Shown here: in pieces, positions 26,018 through 34,401 of the stretch
Layout of the letters: every line of letters begins with the position of its first letter
Numbering within the stretch: the first letter of the stretch is position 1
Assembly: GCA_964568145.1 (NCBI GenBank)
Contig: CAZMOZ010000012.1
Coordinates: forward strand, 1-64,000
Length of the DNA stretch: 64,000 nucleotides
Reading direction: 5' to 3'
Source of the DNA: DSVZ01 sp964568145
GTDB taxonomy: Bacteria > Verrucomicrobiota > Verrucomicrobiia > Limisphaerales > J093
Translations under genes and position numbers: made by a program
The notes under the pieces: model-generated
The model's input: the letters and a program-made list of their open reading frames with translations, nothing else
Told to the model about the DNA's origin: nothing
The model's database searches: none

Positions 26018-27247
26018 TTAACGCCGCGCGGGACCGTAGTAATAGCCGCGGCCGACCCGCGCGCCGCGGGACCGGCGCTGGTGCAGCGGGATGCCGCCGG
26101 GCTTCAGTTCCTCGAACAAGGCCGTGTACAGGTACGGAAAGCCCTCGAGCCGGGTGCGCTCGACCTTCTGACCGATGAACCGTTCGATGGCCGCGACGTG
26201 CGGGGCGTCCTCCGCCGTCATGAGGGTGAGCGCGTCGCCCTTCGCCTGCGCGCGCCCCGTGCGGCCGATGCGGTGGACGTAATCCTCGGGATGCTGCGGC
26301 ACGTCGTAGTTGATCACGTGGCTCACGTCCTCGATGTCGAGCCCGCGTGAGGCGATGTCCGTGGCCACCAGCACGTCGTAGCGTCCTTCGCGGAAGCCCT
26401 GCAACGCCTGCTCGCGCTCGCGCTGGGTCCGGTTCGAATGCAGCACGGCCACGGCGTGGTTCTGGCGCTTGAGCGTGTGGGCGACCCGGTCAGCGCCGTG
26501 CTTCGTGCGGCAGAACACGATCACGGACTCGAACTCCAGCCGCTTGAGCAGTTCGAGCAGCAGGTCGGTCTTCTGCGCGGAATTCACCGGATACAGCGCG
26601 TGGCGCACCGTTTCCGCCGGCATGCGACGCGCGCCGACCTCCACAGTCTCCGGCGAGCGCAAGGCCCATTGAATCAGCGTTTCGATCTCGGGCGGGATGG
26701 TGGCGGAAAACAGCGAGGTGTGCCGGTCGCGCGGGCACTTCTGGATGATCCGCTTCACGTCCGGCAGGAACCCCATGTCGAGCATGCGATCGGCCTCGTC
26801 GAGCACCAGGTATTGGACCCTGTCCAGGCGGACGTTGCCCCGGCCCAGGTGATCGAGCAGACGTCCGGGCGTGGCCACCAGCACGTCCACGCCTTGGCGC
26901 AAGGCGTCGGTCTGGGGGCCGTAGCCCACGCCGCCGTAGGTCACCGCAACGCGCAGCGGCGTGAAGCGGGCGTAGTCGCGGAAGGCGGTTTCGACCTGGG
27001 CGGCCAGTTCGCGGGTCGGCTCGAGGACCAGCGCACGCGGTCCCGGGGCGGGTTGGTCCAGCTTCGTCAGGATGGGCAGCGCGAAGGCCGCGGTCTTCCC
27101 GGTGCCGGTCTGGGCGCTGCCAATGACGTCCTTGCCGGTAAGGACGAGCGGGATGGCGCGCACCTGGATGGGGGTCGGCTCCGTGTAACCGGCCGCGCGC
27201 ACACCTTCGAGAACCGGCCGGGACAACCCAAGTTTGGCAAATGGCAT
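26018..27247 (-). CDS. rhlE: DEAD-box ATP-dependent RNA helicase, RhlE type
   Basis: This 409-residue helicase has the Q motif (GYTEPTPIQVRAIPLVL), motif I AQTGTGKT (45-52), Ia (PTRELAAQV), motif II VLDEADRMLDMGF, motif III (SAT), motif V (VATDIASRGLDIEDVSHVINYD) and VI (HRIGRTGRAQAKGDA). It ends with a short basic/aromatic tail (RRSRGARVGRGYYYG) rather than a long RNA-binding extension. It probably unwinds structured RNA in ribosome assembly or decay. The tRNA-Pro gene lies just upstream on the other strand. Confidence 0.93.
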   Translation of the reverse strand: MPFAKLGLSRPVLEGVRAAGYTEPTPIQVRAIPLVLTGKDVIGSAQTGTGKTAAFALPILTKLDQPAPGPRALVLEPTRELAAQVETAFRDYARFTPLRVAVTYGGVGYGPQTDALRQGVDVLVATPGRLLDHLGRGNVRLDRVQYLVLDEADRMLDMGFLPDVKRIIQKCPRDRHTSLFSATIPPEIETLIQWALRSPETVEVGARRMPAETVRHALYPVNSAQKTDLLLELLKRLEFESVIVFCRTKHGADRVAHTLKRQNHAVAVLHSNRTQREREQALQGFREGRYDVLVATDIASRGLDIEDVSHVINYDVPQHPEDYVHRIGRTGRAQAKGDALTLMTAEDAPHVAAIERFIGQKVERTRLEGFPYLYTALFEELKPGGIPLHQRRSRGARVGRGYYYGPARR

Positions 27248-27341
27248 GTCGGGAGCCTAGCAAGCCGCCGCCAGAGATAAAGAACGCACTGCCAGTTCGG
27301 CGTTGCGCGGGCCGGAGGCGGCGTGCTTTAGTCCGGCGGGT

Positions 27342-27418
27342 CGGAGCGTAGCTCAGCCTGGTAGAGCGCCAGCTTTGGGAGCTGGGTGTCGCAGGTTCGA
27401 ATCCTGTCGCTCCGACCA
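27342..27418 (+). tRNA. tRNA-Pro (anticodon TGG)
   Basis: A full cloverleaf is visible. Acceptor stem CGGAGCG pairs with CGCTCCG. The D-arm is GCTC-AGCCTGGTA-GAGC. The anticodon stem CCAGC/GCTGG encloses loop TTTGGGA, giving anticodon TGG (27376-27378). The T-arm is GCAGG-TTCGAAT-CCTGT, and the discriminator A is followed by an encoded CCA. A C at position 1 with a proline anticodon is as expected for bacterial tRNA-Pro. Confidence 0.95.
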
Positions 27419-27444
27419 TTTTCTTGACCGACAACGGAAAGGGG

Positions 27445-27771
27445 TCAAAGGCCGGCGATGGCCAGGCCCTGCTGGATCTTCCGCGCGATGTCCCGCCGCC
27501 GCACGAACGACACCAGGCCGCGTTTCTGGCGGAGAGCCGCCTTGTCCACCGTGAAGAGCAGATCGCAGGGGCAGCGGGTGGGCGTGTCCAGGCCGTCGGC
27601 TTGGTCGGGCAAGGTCTCCAATTCGGTGGGCTGGTAGGGGCGATCCGGCCGGAGCGTGGTGCATTTCAAGACGACCACCTGTGGCCGCAGGTCAATTCGC
27701 CTCTGGTTGGAGACCACCACGCACGGGTGCGGGCTGAACAAATCGCCGATCCGGATTTCCCAGCTTTTCAA
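27445..27771 (-). CDS. MazF/PemK-like toxin
   Basis: This 108-residue protein resembles the MazF/PemK endoribonuclease fold: IRIGDLFSPHPCVVVSNQRR, VVVLKCTTLRP, TRCPCDLLFTVDKAAL and RGLVSFVRRRDIARKIQQGL. It starts at TTG 27771, and the TTGA there overlaps the stop of the upstream antitoxin reading frame, so translation is probably coupled. Family members cut mRNA or tRNA to arrest growth. The N-terminal loop is shorter than in MazF proper. The upstream antitoxin frame contains a stop (see its entry). It ends 27 bp from the tRNA-Pro gene on the opposite strand. Confidence 0.72.
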   Translation of the reverse strand: MKSWEIRIGDLFSPHPCVVVSNQRRIDLRPQVVVLKCTTLRPDRPYQPTELETLPDQADGLDTPTRCPCDLLFTVDKAALRQKRGLVSFVRRRDIARKIQQGLAIAGL

Positions 27772-28058
27772 GCGTTCCCCTCCAAGGCTTGGGCTGCCAT
27801 GAAGCGCCGGAAGCCTTCCGCGTCGTCCTCCGGCTGACGGTAGATGCGCTCCAGCACCGCATCAGGGAGCGGATCCACGCCTGACACCCGACCGTGCTCC
27901 GCTCACAGCGCCGCCCGGGCCAGCGGCAGCCCTTTCCAGATTGCCAGTACCAGCACGGTGTTGATGCTTCGGCCGCTGGCGCGGACGGCTTCCTCGAGGG
28001 CCGGTTCGTCCTCGGCGGGGAGGCGCAACGGGTAACGGTATTCTTTGGCCACAGCCAT
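27768..28058 (-). pseudogene. RHH-type antitoxin gene with in-frame TGA
   Basis: From ATG 28058 the frame reads MAVAKEYRYPLRLPAEDE, ALEEAVRASGRSINTV and AIWKGLPLARAAL, a ribbon-helix-helix-like DNA-binding domain of 51 residues. Codon 52 is TGA (27903-27905). The same frame then continues for 44 codons with VSGVDPLPDAVLERIYRQ and AEGFRRFMAAQALEGNA, which looks like a toxin-binding tail, and stops at 27768-27770 inside the toxin start overlap. A GTG at codon 58 could restart translation. Either the antitoxin is broken, or two peptides are made, or one base is a sequence error. It is too short and interrupted for routine gene finders. Confidence 0.6.
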
Positions 28059-28258
28059 ATCAAAACGATGCCAGCCGTCTTGGAGTGGTCAAGTTTACTC
28101 CCGGAGGCGCCGCTTCGCGCAAGCGGCTGGGCTGCTTCTCGCTTCTCCAACTTCAACAGCGCCCACAAATCGTCTCAGGTGGGAAGCCGCCGGCAAAACC
28201 CGCGCTTGCCGGCGGGTCCGACCCACGTAAGCTCACGGCAACACCAGTGCAACGTCGC

Positions 28259-29773
28259 ATGAATTCATCCGTCCTTTCCCGCCGCCGCTTTCTCGGCACC
28301 ACCGCCGCCGCTGCGGCCGTCAGTGTGGTTCCCGCTTCCGTGCTGGGTCGCGCCGGCGAAACGGCGCCGAACAGCCGCCTCAACCTCGCCTTTGTCGGCG
28401 TCGGCTCGCAGGGGCTGCGCGTCATGCTCAGCTTCCTCAAGGAGCCGGGCGTGCAGGGCGTGGCGGTGTGCGATCCGGTGGAGTCGGCGGCCGATTATCA
28501 TCAGTGGGTCCAGAGCGAGTTCGCCAACGCCGTGCATCGGCTGCTTGGTGTCGGCACCGGCTGGGAATGGCTCAGCCCGAACGCGCCCCTGCTCGAACTC
28601 ACGCCCACCCTGCGGGTCCCGGCCGGCGTCTGCGGCCGCGAGCCCGCCCGGAAGATCGTGGATGCCTGGAACGCCAAACGCCGCGGCGCGACGTCTTCCC
28701 GGGGTTGCGCCAGTTTCGCCGACTTCCGCGAGTTGTTGGCGAAGCAAAAGGACTTCGACGCGGTGGTGGTCGGCACGCCCGATCATGCGCACGCGGTGGC
28801 CTCGATCGCCGCGATGAAGGCCGGCAAACACGTCTTCTGCCAGAAGCCGATGACCCGCACTCTGCACGAGGCCCGGCGGATGGCGTCGGTGGCGAAGGAA
28901 ACGGGCGTGGTCACGCAGGTGGCCGTCGGTCCGCAGGCTTCCGAGGACACGCGGCGCCTGCAGGAATGGGTGGCGGCGGGTGCCATCGGCCGCGTGCGCG
29001 AAGTGCTCAACTGGTCGTCGCGGCCGTTCTGGCCACAAGGCATGCCCGCGCCGAAGGAGTCGGAGCCGGTGCCGGCCGGGCTGGATTGGAACCTCTGGCT
29101 GGGGCCCGCGGCGGACCGGCCGTTTCATCCCGCGTACCTGCCTTTTGTGTGGCGCGGGTGGGTGGACTTCGGCTGCGGCGCGCTGGGCGACATGGGCTGT
29201 TACAGCTTCGACACCATCTACCGCGTGCTCAAACTCGCCCCGCCGGTCGCCGCCGAAGCCAGCAGCACGCATCGCCATCCGGCGAGCTACCCGGTGGCGT
29301 CGCTGGTCATGCTGGACTTCGCGGCGCGTGGCGACCAGCCGCCGGTGAAATTGCGCTGGTTTGACGGCGGCCTGCGTCCGGAACGGCCGGACGGCCTCGA
29401 TGCCGGTGACAAGCTCGATGCCGAAGGCCTGTTGTTCGTGGGCGAAGAAGGCTCCATCCTGGCCGGGTTCACCGGCACGCAGCCGCGGCTGATTCCCGTG
29501 TCGCGGCGGCAGGCTTTCAAGGAGCCGCCCAAAACGCTGCCCCGCTCGCCCGGCAACGAGCGCGAGTGGCTCGACGCCATCGTGGACCGCAAGAAGACAA
29601 CCGGCGCGCACTTCGGCTTCTCGGCGGCGGTGACCGAGGCGTTGTGCCTGGCGAACCTGGCCACCCGCACCGGCGAACGGCTTGGCTGGGACAGCGCCGC
29701 GATGAAGGTGTCCGGCCCGGCCGAGGCCCAGGCGCTGGTGAATCCACCGGCCCGCGAAGGCTGGGCGGTCTGA
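28259..29773 (+). CDS. Tat-exported Gfo/Idh/MocA family oxidoreductase
   Basis: This 504-residue member begins MNSSVLSRRRFLGTTAAAAAV (RRRFLG twin-arginine signal). The Rossmann motif is LAFVGVGSQGLRVML and the catalytic-lysine motif is varied to FCQKPMTRTLHEA, that is QKP in place of EKP, a substitution also found in this exported subgroup. An insert with YHQWVQSEF and NAKRRGATSSRGC lies between them. The C-terminal domain has WRGWVDFGCGALGDMGCY and ENEREWL-like PGNEREWLDAI. Longer than the other three copies in the window (423-454). ATG 28259 is chosen for the signal. Confidence 0.87.
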   Translation: MNSSVLSRRRFLGTTAAAAAVSVVPASVLGRAGETAPNSRLNLAFVGVGSQGLRVMLSFLKEPGVQGVAVCDPVESAADYHQWVQSEFANAVHRLLGVGTGWEWLSPNAPLLELTPTLRVPAGVCGREPARKIVDAWNAKRRGATSSRGCASFADFRELLAKQKDFDAVVVGTPDHAHAVASIAAMKAGKHVFCQKPMTRTLHEARRMASVAKETGVVTQVAVGPQASEDTRRLQEWVAAGAIGRVREVLNWSSRPFWPQGMPAPKESEPVPAGLDWNLWLGPAADRPFHPAYLPFVWRGWVDFGCGALGDMGCYSFDTIYRVLKLAPPVAAEASSTHRHPASYPVASLVMLDFAARGDQPPVKLRWFDGGLRPERPDGLDAGDKLDAEGLLFVGEEGSILAGFTGTQPRLIPVSRRQAFKEPPKTLPRSPGNEREWLDAIVDRKKTTGAHFGFSAAVTEALCLANLATRTGERLGWDSAAMKVSGPAEAQALVNPPAREGWAV

Positions 29774-29855
29774 GGCGGGGACGAGCCGCTGAACCGCGAA
29801 TCGGTCTGGCGCGCGCCGTGGCCTGGCGCGCATCCGGGGTTCTTCCCGGGCTCCG

Positions 29856-30890
29856 TCAGCGCGCGGGCTCCAGCGTCCCCAGCCGCCAGGGGATTTGCCC
29901 GTAGTTGTTGCCGCGATACTCGGTGTCGCTGGCGCCTTGAAAAACAAACCGCAGGTCTGCGGGGTCCACGTCCATGAACTCGTCCACGCCCGTGCGGACC
30001 AGTTCGCCGTGGCTGATATTCGCGGTCCAGGTCTGTTCCTGCCGCACGTTGGCCATGCCGGCGAAAGGTTGCTGGAGCGTGTCGGCCAGCCCGCGCCACG
30101 GGCCTTCGAGCCGGTCCGCGAGATAGGCCTTGTAGTAGCGACGGCCTTCGCCCTGGGCCTCGATCACCGTCAGGTAACGCGGCGTGCCTTTGAGCCGGTA
30201 CGTGTGCGACGCTTCAAAGATGTCCGCCTCGAGCGCCAGCTCGGGCGCGGACCAGCCGCCGGGGAAATCCGCCTTGCGCGTCTCGCTGCGCCACATCCGG
30301 CCGTCGAGCGAGGTGTGGAAGAGGTGCGCCTTGGCGTCGTCGCAGACCACCCAGAAATCGAGCCACTTGGGATTTTCCGGCGCGTTGGTCACGAGCGGTG
30401 CCGGCCGGGTCCACGAACCCAGATCGGCGAGATTGGTGGTCGTGGAAAAGAACGGGCCGAAGGCGGGTTTGCGCTTCTCGTCCGCGAGCTGGTAGATCAG
30501 GTACCAGCGCTGGTGCGGCGTGAAGAAGAACACTTGCGGCGCGCAGTGGTACTGGTCGTGCAAGCCCAGCCCATGCCGGGTCGCCTGCGCGGCCTCGGAC
30601 CAGTCGTGGAAGTTGCTGTACTCCATGTCCACCCGGCCCGACTTGAAGCGGCGCGTGGCGAACAGGTGCCAGCGGCCGTCGTGGCGGACAAAGGTCGGGT
30701 CCTTGATGGACACCTGCGGGTCGGCGCCGTCCGGGGCCGGCCCCAGCAATGGCGGCGAGGCGCGCCAGGCGAAGCGCCCCGTTTCGAGCGGCGACCCCGG
30801 CGTGCCGGGCTCGCCCGCGGCACCGGTCGCAGTGAAACACGGCAAGGCCGGCAGCAAAGCGGAAGCGAGGAGTGTGGAAATCAGTTTCAT
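29856..30890 (-). CDS. Exported GH62-like alpha-L-arabinofuranosidase
   Basis: This 344-residue protein has a signal peptide (MKLISTLLASALLPALPCFT) and a five-blade propeller of the GH62 (clan GH-F) type, which removes arabinose side chains from xylan or arabinan. Likely catalytic residues are D64 in IKDPTFVRHDGRWHLF, an aspartate in KWLDFWVVCDDAK and the glutamate in EADIFEASHTYRLKGTPRYL. YSNFHDWSEAAQA and the end RGNNYGQIPWRLGTLEPAR are also typical. Residue roles are inferred from the family. The start at 30890 is set by the signal peptide. Its neighbour is a divergent S9 peptidase. Confidence 0.85.
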   Translation of the reverse strand: MKLISTLLASALLPALPCFTATGAAGEPGTPGSPLETGRFAWRASPPLLGPAPDGADPQVSIKDPTFVRHDGRWHLFATRRFKSGRVDMEYSNFHDWSEAAQATRHGLGLHDQYHCAPQVFFFTPHQRWYLIYQLADEKRKPAFGPFFSTTTNLADLGSWTRPAPLVTNAPENPKWLDFWVVCDDAKAHLFHTSLDGRMWRSETRKADFPGGWSAPELALEADIFEASHTYRLKGTPRYLTVIEAQGEGRRYYKAYLADRLEGPWRGLADTLQQPFAGMANVRQEQTWTANISHGELVRTGVDEFMDVDPADLRFVFQGASDTEYRGNNYGQIPWRLGTLEPAR

Positions 30891-31280
30891 GGGCGGTGTA
30901 CCGCAGTACTCAACACCACCTTGGACGCGGCCACAATCCCGTTTCACGTCTCCAGAACCGGGCTTCCGTTCCAGAGCGGGCTTTGACTTCGAGAAGATGC
31001 AGGGTTCGACGGAGGACTCGCCGGAGTCTCGCCCCACCAGGAAGGTCGAAGGTCGAAGAAAGGGCGAGGGATGAGGGGTCGGGGCCTGGCCTGAAACCCG
31101 GAATGCGCAGGCCACGAACCACAAACCAAGAACAACGAACCAGCCCGCTTTCCGGCTTTCCTGATTTCCAAATTTCGAGCTTCTGCGTTCCGGCTGTTGA
31201 CCTAGTTTTTCGGCGGCCGGATTCCCAATGCCGCCTTCCGGGGGCTTGCCCCGTCCGGCGTGAATTCGCAAAGTCCGCGG
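30891..31280. repeat. Divergent intergenic region with composite repeat
   Basis: No gene is seen. Positions 31000-31038 hold GGTTCGACGGAGGACTCGCC and CGGAGTCTCGCCCCACC, then GGTCGAAGGTCGAAG, a GGGATGAGGGGTCGGGG tract, CCACGAACCACAAACC and AACCAAGAACAACGAACC. After that come TTTCCTGATTTCCAAATTTC and a TTCTGCGTTCCG tract. These parts match other gaps of the window. The promoters of both flanking genes must lie here but are not identifiable. Confidence 0.6.
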
Positions 31281-33548
31281 ATGCGACAACGAACTGCGCG
31301 GAGCGCGGCGCGGCTGCTGCTGTGGACCGGGCTGGCCATGGCCGACGCCGCGGCGGGGGCGGGCGATACCGACACCTTTCTCCGCGACTACGCCGAAACG
31401 CGCGGCTGGTCGTTGGGCCGGCCGGTCAAGGTCCAGTTCACGCCGGATGGCCAGGCCGCGTTGTTTCTGCGCGCGCAGCCACGCAAGGCCCAGCTTGGGC
31501 TGTTCGAGTTCGACGTGGCCAGCGGCCGGACCCGCGAGTTGCTCACGCCCGCGCAGTTGCTGGGCGGCGGCGAGGAGTGGTTGTCGCCGGCGGAAAAGGC
31601 GCGCCGCGAGCGGATGCGCGTGACGGCTGGCGGTTTCACGGACTTCCAGATTTCCAAGGACGGCGCGCGGCTGTTGCTCAGCCTGGGCGGACGGTTGTTC
31701 GTGCTGGACCGTGCAACCGGCGACGTCACGGCGCTCCAGACCGGCGAGGGCGCCCTGGTGGACCCGAAGTTTTCGCCCGACGGCCGGTTCGTCGGCTACG
31801 TGCTCGATCATGACGTGCGCGTGTACGACTTGGTCAAGGGCCGCGAACGCGCGGTGACCACGGGTGGCACCGAGGAGGTGTCGCACGGCCTCGCCGAATT
31901 CGTGGCCCAGGAGGAGATGGGACGGTTCAGCGGCTGGTGGTGGTCGCCGGACGCGAAGGCCATCGCGTACACGCAGGCGGACGCACGCGGCGTCGAGAAG
32001 TGGCACATCCCGGACCCCTTCCAGCCGGGCACGCCGCCGCACGCGCAGTTTTATCCGCGTCCCGGCAAGGCGAACGTCAAGGTCCGCCTCGGCGTGGGGT
32101 CGGCGCGCGGCGGCCGGACGCGCTGGGTGGCTTGGGACGCCGCGCGGTATCCGTACCTGGCCCGGGTGGACTGGCACGAGCGCGGCGGGCTCACGCTGGT
32201 GGTGCAGACCCGCGATCAGACCGAACTGGCGCTGTTGCGGGCCGATCCGAAGACCGGCGCCACGCAAACGCTCCTGACCGAACGCGACCCGGCCTGGGTG
32301 AACCTGGACCAAGCCGTGCCGCGCTGGCTCAATGACGGCGGCGGTTTTCTTTGGACCAGCGAACGCGCGGGCAACTGGCAGCTCGAATTGCGCGCGGCGG
32401 GTGGCTCGTTGCGGCGGATGCTCGTGCCGCCGGACGCGGGCTATCGCGACCTGGTCTCGGTGGACGAAGCCGCGGGGGTGGTCTATTTCCGCGCCAGCAC
32501 CGATCCCACGCAGGCGCACCTTCACCGCGTGCCGCTGGACGGCGGTGAGGTGGTGTCGCTGACCGGTGAGGTTCGCGGCCAGCACAACGCGGCCTTTGCG
32601 CCAAACCACGCCGCGTACACCCACACCCTCTCCACGCTGGACCACCTGCCGAAAACCGTCATCCGGCGCGCCGACCACCAAGTCGTGGCGGAACTGCCTT
32701 CCGTGGCCGAGCCGCCGCCGTTCTTGCCGCGCGTCGAACTGGCGACGGTGGGCGAGGCCGGCTTGCATGCGAAACTGATCCGGCCCCGCGCCTTCGAGGC
32801 CGGCCGCAAGTATCCGGTGCTCGTCCACGTTTACGGCGGGCCGGGCGCGCAGATGGTTCAGGCCGGCGTCAACGGCCAGTTCCTCGACCAGTGGTTGGCG
32901 GACCAAGGCTTCATCGTGGTGGCACTGGACGGTCGCGGCACGCCGGGACGGGGGCGCGATTGGGAGCGCGCGATTCAGCGCAAGTTCGGCGAGGTGCCGC
33001 TGGCGGATCAAGCGGCCGGTCTGCGGGCGCTGGGCGGGCGGTTTCCGGAGCTGGACCTCGGGCGCGTGGGCATCTACGGCTGGTCGTTCGGCGGGTACAT
33101 GGCCGCGCAGGCGGTCTTGCGCCGGCCGGACGTGTTCCACGCGGCGGTGGCGGTGGCGTCGGTGACCGACTGGCTCGACTACGACACGCATTACACCGAG
33201 CGTTACCTCGGCGTGCCGGCGACGGAGGCTGATCCGGTCTATTGCGTGAACTCCCTGCTGGCCGATGCGCCGAACCTGCGCCGGCCGCTGTTGCTGGTGC
33301 ATGGCACGGCGGACGACAACGTGTTCTTCCGCCACACGCTGAAGCTCGCGGACGCGCTGTTCCGCGCCGGCCGGACGTTCGAGTTGCTGCCGCTGGCCGG
33401 CTTCACCCACATGGTGCCGGAGGCGGAGGCGACCGAGCGGCTCTGGCGGCGCACCGCCAGCTTTTTCCAGCAGCGCCTGAACGCAAAGCCCGCGGCGGAC
33501 GCGGTTGCCAACCCGTCCTGCCAGCCTTCAGAACCCAAGGCGCCGTAA
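31281..33548 (+). CDS. S9 family peptidase (dipeptidyl-peptidase IV type)
   Basis: This 755-residue protein has a DPP-IV N-terminal beta-propeller (VKVQFTPDGQAALFLRA, FSPDGRFVGYVLDHDVRVYDL, EFVAQEEMGRFSGWWWSPD with the N-terminus-binding Glu pair EE) and an alpha/beta-hydrolase domain. The triad is S602 in GWSFGGYMA, D678 in HGTADDNVFF and H710 in GFTHMVP. It therefore probably cleaves dipeptides after proline or alanine. The N-terminus (RSAARLLLWTGLAMADAAAGA) looks like a signal peptide. ATG 31281 is chosen; GTG 31260 would add seven residues. It is followed 55 bp later by a TerC gene. Confidence 0.92.
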   Translation: MRQRTARSAARLLLWTGLAMADAAAGAGDTDTFLRDYAETRGWSLGRPVKVQFTPDGQAALFLRAQPRKAQLGLFEFDVASGRTRELLTPAQLLGGGEEWLSPAEKARRERMRVTAGGFTDFQISKDGARLLLSLGGRLFVLDRATGDVTALQTGEGALVDPKFSPDGRFVGYVLDHDVRVYDLVKGRERAVTTGGTEEVSHGLAEFVAQEEMGRFSGWWWSPDAKAIAYTQADARGVEKWHIPDPFQPGTPPHAQFYPRPGKANVKVRLGVGSARGGRTRWVAWDAARYPYLARVDWHERGGLTLVVQTRDQTELALLRADPKTGATQTLLTERDPAWVNLDQAVPRWLNDGGGFLWTSERAGNWQLELRAAGGSLRRMLVPPDAGYRDLVSVDEAAGVVYFRASTDPTQAHLHRVPLDGGEVVSLTGEVRGQHNAAFAPNHAAYTHTLSTLDHLPKTVIRRADHQVVAELPSVAEPPPFLPRVELATVGEAGLHAKLIRPRAFEAGRKYPVLVHVYGGPGAQMVQAGVNGQFLDQWLADQGFIVVALDGRGTPGRGRDWERAIQRKFGEVPLADQAAGLRALGGRFPELDLGRVGIYGWSFGGYMAAQAVLRRPDVFHAAVAVASVTDWLDYDTHYTERYLGVPATEADPVYCVNSLLADAPNLRRPLLLVHGTADDNVFFRHTLKLADALFRAGRTFELLPLAGFTHMVPEAEATERLWRRTASFFQQRLNAKPAADAVANPSCQPSEPKAP

Positions 33549-33603
33549 TCCGCCCGGTCTGACTTGCCGTCCTTTGCCCCAACTCCTCCTCCCCCGCATC
33601 ACC

Positions 33604-34245
33604 ATGGAATGGCTCACCTCCCCCGAAACCTGGATCAGCCTGGTCACGCTCACCGTGCTCGAAATCGTGCTGGGCATAGACAACGTGGTGTTCATCGCGA
33701 TCCTCGCCGGCAAGCTGCCGCCGGAGCAGCGCGAAAAGGCCCGCCGACTCGGCCTGAGCCTGGCGTTGATCACGCGGATTCTGCTGCTGTTGAGCATCAC
33801 TTGGATCATGGGGCTCAAGGCCGAGCTGTTCCGCCTGTTCAACCGCGGCTTCAGCGGGCGCGACCTGATCCTGCTCGCGGGCGGACTGTTCCTACTGGCG
33901 AAGGCGACCAAGGAAATTCACGAGAAGCTCGAGGGCGAGGACGGCCGCGTGAGCCGCAAGATCGCTCCGACCTTTGCCAGCGTGATCACCCAGATTCTGC
34001 TGCTGGACCTCGTCTTCTCGCTGGACTCGGTGATCACGGCGGTGGGCATGGCGCGGTTGGTGGGCGTGATGATCGCCGCCGTGGTGATTGCGGTGGGCTT
34101 CATGCTCGTGTTCTCCGCGAGCATCAGCCGCTTCATCGAAAAGCACCCCACGCTGAAGATGCTGGCGTTGAGTTTCCTGCTTTTGATCGGCGTCGTGCTG
34201 GTGGCTGACGGCCTCGGCCAGCACATCAACAAGGGGTACATCTAG
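33604..34245 (+). CDS. TerC family integral membrane protein
   Basis: This 213-residue protein has about seven predicted membrane helices. It carries the paired acidic motifs of TerC: LEIVLGIDNVVFIAILAGKL near the N-terminus and LDLVFSLDSVITAVGMA in the middle. The family is tied to tellurite resistance and to manganese export or metalation of exported proteins. The hydrophilic loop KATKEIHEKLEGEDGRVSRK lies between helices. ATG 33604 follows an ACC-type context 55 bp after the S9 gene, so co-transcription is possible. Confidence 0.92.
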   Translation: MEWLTSPETWISLVTLTVLEIVLGIDNVVFIAILAGKLPPEQREKARRLGLSLALITRILLLLSITWIMGLKAELFRLFNRGFSGRDLILLAGGLFLLAKATKEIHEKLEGEDGRVSRKIAPTFASVITQILLLDLVFSLDSVITAVGMARLVGVMIAAVVIAVGFMLVFSASISRFIEKHPTLKMLALSFLLLIGVVLVADGLGQHINKGYI

Positions 34246-34401
34246 TTCGCGATGGCGTTCTCGGTGTTCGTCGAGGTGCTGAACTTGCGCGCCCGGCCCA
34301 AGGCGGTCCGGGAGGTCGAGCTGCGCCAGCCAGTGCGCTGAAGCCGGGTTTGTCCTTGCCAGCGCCGGCCGCCCTTTGCCCCACTAACGCGAAACATCGC
34401 C

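Noticed and set aside
27903..27905. Selenocysteine at the in-frame TGA of the antitoxin gene
   Set aside because: No stem-loop resembling a SECIS element was found directly after the TGA, and no selenoprotein family matches.
30891..33410. Very long open frame on the minus strand opposite the S9 peptidase gene
   Set aside because: It is antisense to a gene with clear catalytic motifs. High G+C leaves few stops in shadow frames. Only its C-terminal part (29856-30890) is a real gene, the GH62-like one.
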